From positions 1-32,496 of the forward strand of contig NW_025955388.1 of NCBI RefSeq assembly GCF_022376445.1: a stretch of DNA of 32,496 nucleotides, given 5' to 3'. The stretch comes from Fomitopsis serialis (Eukaryota > Basidiomycota > Agaricomycetes > Polyporales > Fomitopsidaceae). Below the pieces are notes generated by a model. It had not been told where the DNA came from, searched no databases, and was given only the letters and a program-made list of their open reading frames with translations. Positions 12,212-22,700 of the stretch are shown piece by piece (the stretch's first letter is position 1; every line of letters begins with the position of its first letter). Made by a program: the position numbers and the translations under genes.

Positions 12212-13766
12212 ATGCCGAAGACAACGCTCGGCAATACGCCGACGACGCTCATCCGCCTCCGCACTGCCGTCCAGCAGTACCCGTGGGGCAAGCAGGGCTC
12301 GGCCTCCCTTGCCGCTCGTCTCGCCAAGAACAGCGTCGGTCCTGACTTTTCCATCGACGAGAGCAAGACGTATGCAGAGGTACGCGTCCCACCTCCCCTC
12401 ACCGATCAATGTCGACCACTAGTACTCATCGCACGTAGATCTGGATGGGCACCCATCCGAACGGGCCCTCACACCTCTACGATGCACCCGACACGTCCCT
12501 CCACTCCATAGTCGCCTCCAATCCCGCCGTGAATCTCCCACCCTCCTCCACCGCTCAGACCCAATCCAAAGTTCCCGTGCCCGCAACTTCCTCCGATTCG
12601 CCTACTGCAGGCGGCGGCGGCACGCACATTCCTTTCCTGTTCAAGATCCTGTCTATCCAAAAGGCACTGCCTCTCCAGGCCCACCCCGACAAGGACCTCG
12701 GCGCGCGGCTCCGCTCCCAACACCCCGACCTCGCTACGGACGCGAACCACAAGCCTGAGATTGCTGTGGCAATCGGAGCACCGCTCGAGGATGCGCGCGA
12801 GGGCGAGAGCTTTACGGGTTTTGTGGGATTCCGACCCCTCGAGGACGTCGCTGCGAGCCTGAGGAACGTGCATGAGCTGCGGCAGGCTGTCGGAGACGAG
12901 CAGGCTGTTGACGCGTTCGTGCGCGAGCCGAACCGCGAGGGGCTGAAGCGTGTCTGGGGAGCGTTGCTGAAGAAAGGGCCGAGCGGGGAGGTCAAGCCGT
13001 TCGTGGAGAAACTGGCCGAACGTGTGCAAGGGGGAAGCACGGACGGACTGACGGAGGAGCAGGCGTGGCTAGTGAACAAGTAAGGGGTGCCTTCCAGTCG
13101 TTCTTCAGGCTCATGGATATCGTGCTGTCTACAGAGTCTCACAACAGTACCCGGGCGACGCAGGTGTGTTCGCGACAACATTTTTCATGAACTTCGCGAA
13201 GCTTCGTAAGGGTGAAGCGCTCTGGATCGGCGCAGACGAGGTACATGCCTACCTTGAAGGAGGTGAGTCCCTTGCACAACCACGCCCTTGCGTGAGCTCA
13301 CGTGACCGCGTCAGACATCATCGAATGCATGGCCATCTCCGACAATGTTCTCAACGCCGCCTTCTCGCCACCCTCTGAGCTCGCGGCACAGATCCCCATA
13401 TTCGTCGACATGCTCACCTACACCGCGCGCCCCGCGGGGCACTGGGCGCTCCCGCCCAAGGCGTATGCGCGGGGAACGCACGGGCGCACGACCGCGTACG
13501 ACCCGCCGCTGGAAGAGTTCGCCGTGCTACGGACAGTGCTGGGGAACAGAGAAGGGAGGGAGGTGCTGAAAGTGCGCGGACCGCTTGTGGGGATTGTGAC
13601 GAAGGGTGCGGTAGCGGTGAGTAGCGGTGGGGAGGATATGGTGCTTGACGAGGGAGGCGTGGTGTATGTCGTGCATGGGGGAGCGGGCGAGCGCGAGGTG
13701 GGGATTGAGCTGAAGGAGGCAGGTGTGAATGGGGAAGGCGAGGTCTGGTGGGCGGTGTGTGAGTAG
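12212..13766 (+). CDS. PMI40: Mannose-6-phosphate isomerase
   Basis: Four exons: 12212-12379, 12439-13079, 13135-13262, 13315-13766, all phases consistent; 462 aa. It interconverts fructose-6-phosphate and mannose-6-phosphate, feeding GDP-mannose for glycosylation, GPI anchors and cell wall. Type I zinc isomerase signatures are visible: AVQQYPWGK (19-27), IWMGTHPNG, LSIQKALPLQAHPDK with the family zinc ligands Gln136 and His138, KPEIAVAI with Glu163, DEVHAYLEG with His307, and ARGTHGRTTAYDPPLEEFAV near the end, which carries the active-site Arg. A Ser/Pro/Gly-rich insertion lies at about residues 85-117, between the WMGTHP motif and the HPDK motif. ATG 12212 is the first after the TATA box and in frame. 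A broken second copy of its 3' half lies at 1-711. It sits between F-box genes B and C, all on the + strand. Confidence 0.95.
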
Positions 13767-14074
13767 AGGATTTGAATGCGTCAGAGAGTTGATGTTCATA
13801 GAAGTATTGCCATTGGGAGATGGGCAGCTGGTGGCTATCTTGGGCAGCTGACTGCTGGTTATTGACCAATTAATCATAACTGCAGTTGTGCGTATTAGTT
13901 TTGTCAACAATTGTCTCATCCTGAACATTGAACTCAACAAAGTGTTCTAGTGGCTGAGCTGGTTGTGGGTCACGGTCACCTGCTCCGCGGTAGCGGCGCT
14001 TAGTACGCTGAGCAGCCACAGTTCAAGTACTTACTTACACGATTCGACCTACGACAACGAGTGGCACCTCGAAC
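13767..14074. other. Intergenic region between isomerase and F-box gene C
   Basis: 308 bp; holds the 3' end of the isomerase transcript and the promoter of F-box gene C. I see no gene, TATA box or repeat that stands out. Confidence 0.5.
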
Positions 14075-15713
14075 ATGTCTGCCCCCACCATGTCCGATTG
14101 CCAGATCACTCCACAACACTCGGTGCTGTACAACATCGACATAACGTACCACATCATGCAATGCCTTGCCCCAGAAACCGAGTCGTTCTCCAAGGTCATT
14201 CCGAGTCCACGCGAGAACTTGGGTACACTCGCACAATGCGCCCGCACCTGCAAATCCCTCGCCGAACCTGCAACGGCCTTACTATGGAGATCCCTGCCAT
14301 CGCTGATACCGCTTCTGTCTATCCTGTCTGGCTTTCATAGCATACGTGTGGACGGCGAGGAGCAGCATAAAGCCATGATACATATTTCCGAACCAAAACT
14401 GTGCTGGGTACGATCTCCAAATTGCGATGCCCATGTCCAATGCATTAACTCTCTTCCACCAGACTATCAGCGGGAATATCTCCGATTCAGATCGCGAGCG
14501 ATTCATGCACTACGCTCGGTTCGTGTGGGCTCTCAGTATCGGGAGTGACCACATCCATCGATCCGTCATGACTATCCTAGTGGTCAACTTGGGCAGGGAA
14601 TTTCTGCCACGGCTGCGATCTGTCAACTGCCATTCGACGGCTTGTGCACATGTGCTCCTTCCCTTCCTGACGCCTTCGCTCACGTCCCTATACTGGGAAG
14701 ACCGCAATCCCAATGGCGACGCCAAGCTGGCAGTATTCTCTGAAAAAATCGCATCGCAAATCTCGACGTTAGCCCCCTTTCTCGAGGAGCTCAATGTCCC
14801 TCGATGCAACAACACGTCGGTCTTCTTTTCGTTTGGCAAGTTTGAACGATTGCGCTCCCTGGACATTTCGGGCACGCCACGAGTCCTTGGATGGACCGTG
14901 CTTCAAGCGATCGGATCCCTCGAGTACCTCACCAGAGTTTCACTTCCCAGTGCGGTCATTGGCTTCCAACCTGGCGACCATTGTCGAGGATTTCAGGCGT
15001 TGACAGATCTCACCGTCGCGCACCGCATCCAGGGAACACAGCTACTGCGGTTGATTACCCCTCCGAAGCTTCGACGTCTCAACTTCAGAGGTGGCCTGAG
15101 CCTCACCGACTTCTGGACTACAAAAGAGATCCGCGAAGGGGTTGAAGTGTGCCTCAGCAAATGCGCGGGGACATTTGAAAGCTTCGTCATCGACGAGTTC
15201 GAACCTCGCACCGTGGAACCGCTGCTCGCGACCGCAATGTGCTTTTTCCACATGAAGAATTTACGGATGTTCTACTGTTCTCGAGGGATGAAGACGATGT
15301 CCTTGACCAACGATGGTCTTCGTGCGATGGGCAGGGCGTGGCCATGTCTGGAGGAGCTGGTGGTAGACTGGTCAACTGCAAATCGCTTGGATCCGGACGA
15401 TCACGTCCCGTCGTTACAGGGCGTTATCGACCTTGCTCGCGCATGTCCCAAACTTAAACGAATCAGCTTAAGCTTCGTGCGTCTGGTGCTGGCTCCAAGA
15501 GAAGATCCATATCCCGAATTAGTACACGGGTTGGAGGAGTTGTCCCTGAGCAAGGCCATTGTCCGGGAGCCGGTAAACATAGCGAGGGTGATCGACCGGA
15601 TGTTTCCCCGCGTAAAGCTGGACCCCGAGCAGCTGCAACCTGGGGAGAAGATTTCCGACCTGTTTCGTGTGCTTCACCTTGAGAAGCGGGCCAGGCTGGC
15701 TGGCGAGTCTTGA
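14075..15713 (+). CDS. F-box-like / leucine-rich-repeat-like protein C
   Basis: Exons 14075-14407 and 14463-15713 with a 55 bp phase-0 intron; 527 aa. The N-terminal region (VLYNIDITYHIMQCLAPE, then LGTLAQCARTCKSLAEPA, then LLWRSLPSL) is the divergent F-box common in mushroom fungi. LRR-like strands follow (FLPRLRSVNCHS, FERLRSLDISG, CPKLKRISLSF). The intron lies just before TISGNISDSDRERF, which corresponds to the segments after the introns of F-box genes A and B, so all three share an ancestor; C is the most diverged. Probable SCF substrate receptor, target unknown. Its stop codon is 162 bp before the giant palindromic element, so read-through or a long 3' UTR would enter the hairpin. Confidence 0.8.
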
Positions 15714-15872
15714 AGCTTGAAGCTCAACCACTGGCCATGTACTACTAGCCAAAACCAATGAAACGTGTACACGTACCTCGACCTGTATCTACTGCACATA
15801 TCACGCCACCGCAAAGCATCCAAATACAAATGAATCAGGTTGATATACGATGACTGCGTAAGTAGTCTGACA

Positions 15873-15875
15873 GAA
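15873..15875 (+). repeat. Left target-site duplication GAA
   Basis: GAA immediately precedes the CACTGG terminus of the palindromic element and is repeated directly after the other terminus at 19638-19640. Three bases is the usual duplication length for CACTA-type transposons, but a 3-base match alone is weak evidence. Confidence 0.6.
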
Positions 15876-17664
15876 CACTGGACGAAAATTGCGATATTTT
15901 CATGTGAAAGATTGTAAACAAGAGGCCAAACAATTTTTGTGTATTTCATCTGAGAATGATCTTCAAAATGATTGAAAATATCTTTGCTCTCCTTCTTAGT
16001 GACAGATTGGAAAAGGATTGATGAGAGCTTTGAAATCATTTGATTGCTGTCATACATGTGTCTTTCTGCCTCAATGATTCAATAAGTATATGAGACATAC
16101 TAGCAATCAATTTGACTCCAATGATTACAGAAAGATACAAAACCAGAACTTGAAGTCCTGATTGTCAATCCTTGCTTGAACTTTCTGTTGAGAATGATAG
16201 TGATTTGGTTTTGAATCTTATGGCCTTGAAGTATTGAAGAAAGATGGTAAACAATGATCATAGAACAGGATTTCAAATCTTATGAACAGATTTTGTGGCC
16301 AATGATAAGAAGGATATTATAAATCCAGTCTCTATCAGTGTACATCTTGCTACAGTGCATATTGTGTCATGTTCTGCATATGTTTACTAGGTTTTATCAT
16401 GAATGATTTAAAAAAGATTGCAGACATTTTTCTCTATCTTTTGGCAAGAAGGATCACTTTATTATGCTAGATGGCCAGGCATCATGGTTGTATGTTACAT
16501 CTGTGATCCAGCCGTCATTCATTCAGAGATCATTAGCTTTGAAAGATACATAATGGATTGTCACACCCTGTTATGAATCTTACAGCTGTAACATGTACTC
16601 GAAAGAGATGTAACTGGCTGTCACACCCTGTTATGAATCCTTTTGCCATCATGTTCCATGAAGGATGTCAAAATGATTGTCACACCCTGTTATGAATCTT
16701 TTTGTGATCACTTTCCTCAAAAGATACATAAATGATTGTGGCAGACTGTGAATTTGCAAGGGGTTTAATTCAGTCACAAATAGAGCCATCATAGCAGCAA
16801 TCATGTACAGCTGTGGACACTGTGCCACTGTGGTGGTCCCTGCCAAACAGAGGCTATGAATGGTCTGTGCCACATGCATTCCATATATGTCATTCTCTTT
16901 TGTTCAATCAGGGTCAGCATTTACCCCCATTCACAATGTACACAGAAGTGCAGAGTACAACACAACTTACTTCCATGTGTAGTGTGTGGTGCAGGAATGT
17001 ATTGTACATGCTACAATACACACTGAGATGTACATTGTGAGTGGCACAGCACATTGATGTACTTCAATGAATGTGATGCACATCTGGATATACATTGTAC
17101 ATAGTCAAATAGAGCATGGCCTGCTTGGTCAAGGCCAATGTATGTGGGAATGTATCATACATGCTACGATGTACACTGGGATGTACATTGTGAGTGGCAC
17201 AGCACATTGATATAGTTCAGCCAATGCAATGTACATGTGGATGCACATTATGCATAGTCACCAGAGCATGGCCTGTTTTATCAAGGACAATGTATGCAAG
17301 ATTGTACTGTACATGTAATGATGTACATTGGGATGTACAATGCAAGTGGCTGAGCATGTTAATGTACCTCAACAAATGCCATGTGCATCTGTATATACAT
17401 TGTGCATTGCCAATAGACCATAGCCTGCTTGGTCAAGATCAATATATGCAGGAATATACTGTACTTGATACAATGTACACTGGGATGTACATTGTGAGTG
17501 GCACAGCACATTAATGTACCTCAACAAATGCCATGTGCATCTGTATGTACATTGTGCATTGCCAATAGACCATAGCCTGCTTGGTCAAGGTTAATATATG
17601 CAGGAATGTACCATACATGCTATGATGTACACTGAGATGTACATCATGAGTGGCACAGCACATT
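15876..17664 (+). repeat. Left inverted arm, 1789 bp
   Basis: The pairing with 17849-19637 begins at C15876 opposite G19637 and breaks one base further out (A15875 against G19638). It ends inside at 17664 opposite 17849; the next pair (C17665, A17848) fails. This gives 1789 bp with no mismatch seen in the parts compared. Confidence 0.9.
16559..16738 (+). repeat. About 60 bp tandem repeats in the left arm
   Basis: The block TGTCACACCCTGTTATGAAT starts at 16559, 16619 and 16678, a period of 59-60 bp, with diverged spacer between copies (AAAGATACATAA-type). The mirror set lies at about 18775-18954 in the right arm. Looser copies of the same layout extend outward. Confidence 0.85.
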
Positions 17665-17848
17665 CATGTACTTTAATGAATATAATGCACATCTGAATGT
17701 ACATTTTGCATTGTCAACAGAGCATGGCCTGCTTGGTTAATGTTGTTGTATGTGGCAATGTACTGTATGTGCTACATTGTACATTGAGATGTACACTGCA
17801 AGTAGCAGAGCACATTAATGTACTTCAACCAACGCAACATACATCTCA
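17037..17848 (+). repeat. About 152 bp tandem repeat array (left arm into loop)
   Basis: The marker GTGAGTGGCACAGCACATT and its variants start at 17037, 17190, 17342, 17494, 17646 and 17798, a period of 152-153 bp. Each unit is rich in GTACATTGT/ACATGTAC-like words. The first four and part of the fifth unit are in the mirrored arm. The remainder of the fifth and the start of the sixth lie in the unpaired loop, in left-arm orientation. Five mirrored units occupy 17849-18476 on the other strand. Confidence 0.88.
17665..17848 (+). repeat. Unpaired 184 bp loop of the palindrome
   Basis: The only part of the element without a mirror partner. It is not unrelated sequence: it continues the 152 bp tandem array of the left arm, so the symmetry axis cuts through an array rather than between two separate units. 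Confidence 0.85.
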
Positions 17849-19637
17849 AATGTGCTGTGCCACTCATGATGTACATCTCAGTGTACATCATAGCATGTAT
17901 GGTACATTCCTGCATATATTAACCTTGACCAAGCAGGCTATGGTCTATTGGCAATGCACAATGTACATACAGATGCACATGGCATTTGTTGAGGTACATT
18001 AATGTGCTGTGCCACTCACAATGTACATCCCAGTGTACATTGTATCAAGTACAGTATATTCCTGCATATATTGATCTTGACCAAGCAGGCTATGGTCTAT
18101 TGGCAATGCACAATGTATATACAGATGCACATGGCATTTGTTGAGGTACATTAACATGCTCAGCCACTTGCATTGTACATCCCAATGTACATCATTACAT
18201 GTACAGTACAATCTTGCATACATTGTCCTTGATAAAACAGGCCATGCTCTGGTGACTATGCATAATGTGCATCCACATGTACATTGCATTGGCTGAACTA
18301 TATCAATGTGCTGTGCCACTCACAATGTACATCCCAGTGTACATCGTAGCATGTATGATACATTCCCACATACATTGGCCTTGACCAAGCAGGCCATGCT
18401 CTATTTGACTATGTACAATGTATATCCAGATGTGCATCACATTCATTGAAGTACATCAATGTGCTGTGCCACTCACAATGTACATCTCAGTGTGTATTGT
18501 AGCATGTACAATACATTCCTGCACCACACACTACACATGGAAGTAAGTTGTGTTGTACTCTGCACTTCTGTGTACATTGTGAATGGGGGTAAATGCTGAC
18601 CCTGATTGAACAAAAGAGAATGACATATATGGAATGCATGTGGCACAGACCATTCATAGCCTCTGTTTGGCAGGGACCACCACAGTGGCACAGTGTCCAC
18701 AGCTGTACATGATTGCTGCTATGATGGCTCTATTTGTGACTGAATTAAACCCCTTGCAAATTCACAGTCTGCCACAATCATTTATGTATCTTTTGAGGAA
18801 AGTGATCACAAAAAGATTCATAACAGGGTGTGACAATCATTTTGACATCCTTCATGGAACATGATGGCAAAAGGATTCATAACAGGGTGTGACAGCCAGT
18901 TACATCTCTTTCGAGTACATGTTACAGCTGTAAGATTCATAACAGGGTGTGACAATCCATTATGTATCTTTCAAAGCTAATGATCTCTGAATGAATGACG
19001 GCTGGATCACAGATGTAACATACAACCATGATGCCTGGCCATCTAGCATAATAAAGTGATCCTTCTTGCCAAAAGATAGAGAAAAATGTCTGCAATCTTT
19101 TTTAAATCATTCATGATAAAACCTAGTAAACATATGCAGAACATGACACAATATGCACTGTAGCAAGATGTACACTGATAGAGACTGGATTTATAATATC
19201 CTTCTTATCATTGGCCACAAAATCTGTTCATAAGATTTGAAATCCTGTTCTATGATCATTGTTTACCATCTTTCTTCAATACTTCAAGGCCATAAGATTC
19301 AAAACCAAATCACTATCATTCTCAACAGAAAGTTCAAGCAAGGATTGACAATCAGGACTTCAAGTTCTGGTTTTGTATCTTTCTGTAATCATTGGAGTCA
19401 AATTGATTGCTAGTATGTCTCATATACTTATTGAATCATTGAGGCAGAAAGACACATGTATGACAGCAATCAAATGATTTCAAAGCTCTCATCAATCCTT
19501 TTCCAATCTGTCACTAAGAAGGAGAGCAAAGATATTTTCAATCATTTTGAAGATCATTCTCAGATGAAATACACAAAAATTGTTTGGCCTCTTGTTTACA
19601 ATCTTTCACATGAAAATATCGCAATTTTCGTCCAGTG
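17849..19637 (-). repeat. Right inverted arm, 1789 bp
   Basis: Mirror copy of the left arm. It ends 26 bp before the first in-frame codon upstream of the homeodomain gene and 98 bp before that gene's first ATG, so the element has probably displaced or replaced the original promoter. Confidence 0.9.
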
Positions 19638-19640
19638 GAA
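19638..19640 (+). repeat. Right target-site duplication GAA
   Basis: Directly follows the CCAGTG terminus and matches GAA at 15873-15875. Confidence 0.6.
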
Positions 19641-19735
19641 AGATTTGAACTGAAAGAGATGACTTGAACGCGTCTGTGGCTGGGACTTCGGCACTATCGG
19701 CACTGGCTGATCGGCCAATCGGCTCTGATGCCGAT

Positions 19736-22700
19736 ATGCAATCGCGGCCGCGACGCGTCTGCCCCTTCCCTATGCTACTCATGTCTGGATCCGCACGTAC
19801 CCTTCGTTCTACGCTACAAGTGTCGCCGCACGAAGACACCAAGCCGTTGACGACCAAGCATCTACATCTCTCCAAGGAACACCGAGCGGAACTGGAGGAG
19901 ATATGGGCGAAGGACACGAGGACACCTTCCCTTGAGTCTCGTAGAGCCTGGGCAGAGGTGCGGAACATCGAGCCTTCCAACGTGCATAACTGGTTTCCCC
20001 GCAAGCGATTGCGAACCATACAACTGGGCCTGCCAGTGTCGGAAGGTTCCTACGAGCTGCGATCAACAGTCAACACGAAGTTCGGCACGACCTCATCCTC
20101 AACTGCTTCCACTCGGATAAAGCGAGAACGCTCGCCTTCCCCTCTTCTCTCTCGGCCAGTGAAGAAGCGGCGAAAGACAACAATTCCTGCGACGACACAG
20201 TTAGCGTCTCACTCGGGGTCGCGGGCGAAGAATACATCACTGTTGAAAACGGAGCGTATACTATCTGCACCCCTCCCTGTCAGACACACCCGAAAACACA
20301 CCACGAATCCCCATCCAGCCTGTATGACCTGTATCAGGACGCATACAGTCACCTTCTCGGACGGCCTACCGCCTTCCTCACCTCCCCCAAGTTCCCCTTC
20401 AGCTGTGCCCGCGCTCACCTTTTCCTCCGATCCTGCTTCCTCGGACGCTGGCCTGGAGAGCCCTCTGACGCCCATCGCTTCAGATGGCGAAGAGGCGGAA
20501 GTCGAGGACTACCTCGTTGCGTATCCCACGACGACGGATTCAATGCGCATCCATCCACCCCTTCGCAGGCCTGTCCCCCGATCCATCACGCAATCCGCGA
20601 AAATGGACGCATATATGCGTCCCGATGGCATGCAAGAGCCTCAGGGGACTGTGGGGAACGACCAGGAGATCCTCTCGTTTAGCCCGAGCCCAAGTCCGGA
20701 GCCTGAAGTCACCTCTGCCCGAGTCCCTGCTACCGCCCCCCTGCCGCGTCGGAACAAGAAGCGAGTCAGGTTCTCCGAACAGACTCTGACGTTCCTTGTC
20801 GATCCCTTCCGTTCTGATCACCGCTTCTCGTTCGACGCTGGCTCGACAGCAGAAGATGCGGGTTCGCGTGCTGAGGTGCTTTCGTCGTCGTACTCTGTAT
20901 TCGCTCTGGTGCCTGCTTCATCTGTACACCCTGCTGCGGCTGCGTCTACAGATACTCCTGCTTTCGCCTCTGGATCCAATGCTGTCACGGACAACCCCAT
21001 TGCTGTCACTTCTGCTTCCACGCCTGGATCTATTACTGTTGCATCTGGACCCGCTGCTGCTATGTCTGTATCCGCTTTCTCGACGCGTCCTCCTGCTGTC
21101 TCGAGCTCTACGTCAGGTTCCATTCCTACGGCCTTTGTTCCTTCGTCAACGTCCGACTGCATCACTACGACGTCTGGTCCATCGCCAGCTTCCCACACCA
21201 TTTTATCGGTTCCTCACAATACCTCTCCACCGTCTGCTCCCGCCACCGCTCTGAATGCTCCTGCTTTTTTCGCCACTCTGGATGTTCCTGCTGTCCCTTC
21301 TGTGGTTGCCACGTCCGACGCTCCTACCCGCGCTGAATCGTCTCCAGCTCACTCTGACGCTCTCCACTCTGCTAGTCCTACTCTGCGTGCTCGATTTCTG
21401 TACACTGCTGCTCCTGCTCCTGTGACGACTGATGCGCCGACGCTTTTCTCCACTGCATCTACGGGTGACCTCAGACCTCAGACCTTGAAATCCGTGCCGT
21501 TGAGGCTGTCTCCGTCTGCCCTTCCAGAATTCGCCGAGGTATCTTTTCGACCGCAGTCGCAAGGGGCGGATGTTCTGCCGCCCAAAAACTCTGCGGTCGC
21601 TTTGCGAGAAGAAGAGGAGGAAGAAGAGATGTGCGCGGTCAAGCAAGAGGAGGAAGAGGCCCCGGACGGACCTGGTATCGGTGAGTTGGTTATACATCTA
21701 ATGCATACGGTGCGAGGTACAGATGCCGTTGACAGGTCCTGTCGCGGAAATGGCGCCGGCTGTATTCCAGCTTTGTCTTGATAGTTCGGCGAGGTGTGCG
21801 CCCGCAGAAGATCCGGTTGGTGAGTCATGGGTCTACATCTCTCCCCGTAGATCAAGGGCATATCCGCTTCGGGGGTTTGGTTGTTGACTCGTAGTAGCTC
21901 CTGTGGTGCGAACAGATGACATGGCCCAAGCACCGATCGTACGACCGAAGGGAGAAAAGGAACTGGATATGGTCGTCGACAATGGTGAGCAGACCGACGG
22001 CGTCTGATCTCCCTTCTGCAAGCAGTTCTGTGCATTCTGACCGTTTGGTACTCTATCTATGCCCGACGCCGCATCGCACAGCGACACTCTTCGTAAGCAA
22101 CCGTCGCACGGACGTGTCACAGCTTGTCAACGAGATACGTGATGGTCGGTGATGCCATTCAATGTCAAAGCACATTTATTTATACTACGTGCGGCTCGCA
22201 GAACATCCGGCGATCGCTTGCCTCCAACCAGCAATCGAGTCCTTGTCGCTCGTAGACTCCGACGATGAAGGTGCGCCACGCTTACCAGTGTCGTATTGGT
22301 CGTTGTCTCTGACCCCGCTGGCATATTTTACACTGATGTTGAACATCCTTCAGAACCACTTGCGCTGGTACTTGCTCGACAAAGGCTTGTCAAGGTGGAA
22401 CAAATGGAGGCAGTTGTGCGGAAAAGGGGCAAAGGAAAGAAGCAAGGCCCTGCACAGAAAGCGCCGCGACGAAAGGCAAAAATAGAGAAGGCGGGAACAA
22501 AAGCTCAGGCAACTGTGAAGTCCGAAGGAAGCCGGAAAGCTATGCTAGATGCAGACGCAGTTCAGACGGAGGCGACCGGTACGTGATCTGCATGCCCGCG
22601 ACATCCTGTAGTCCTATCGATTCTGGCCGCAGTATCCGACTTGGTGAGGATAGAAACGGTGTCAACTCGGACCGCAGTGCCTGGTCAGTGCCTCGCTTGT

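Larger units (their letters stand above)
15876..19637. mobile_element. Giant palindromic fold-back element, CACTA-like termini
   Basis: The element is 3762 bp. Its left arm (15876-17664) is the reverse complement of its right arm (17849-19637); paired positions sum to 35513. I checked both outer and both inner junctions base by base, and mirrored reading frames at many internal places give identical peptides, so the arms appear perfect. Ends read CACTGG...CCAGTG with GAA on each side. The interior is AT-rich, against GC-rich flanking genes, and has no transposase-like protein, so it would be non-autonomous. The outer arms carry dense short repeats (AATGAT, GATTG) and ~60 bp tandem units, reminiscent of subterminal transposase-binding repeats of CACTA elements. 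The inner arms hold ~152 bp tandem units. A KDZ-type or other fungal family with similar ends is possible. Confidence 0.88.

Noticed and set aside
16649..18864. Open frames of 75-106 codons within the palindrome
   Set aside because: Each exists twice as a mirror image, is low in complexity (Met/His/Cys/Tyr from GTACAT words) and resembles no transposase or other protein.
15876..19637. The palindrome as an assembly or chimeric fold-back read artefact
   Set aside because: Unique sequence flanks both ends, the termini look like transposon ends and a 3 bp duplication is present. An artefact would mirror the flanking sequence as well. It is still worth confirming with long reads.
20796..21254. 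Leu-rich + frame overlapping the homeodomain gene
   Set aside because: It is the shifted frame of the Ser/Thr/Pro-rich coding stretch; its Leu runs come from CTG/CTC of the real frame.
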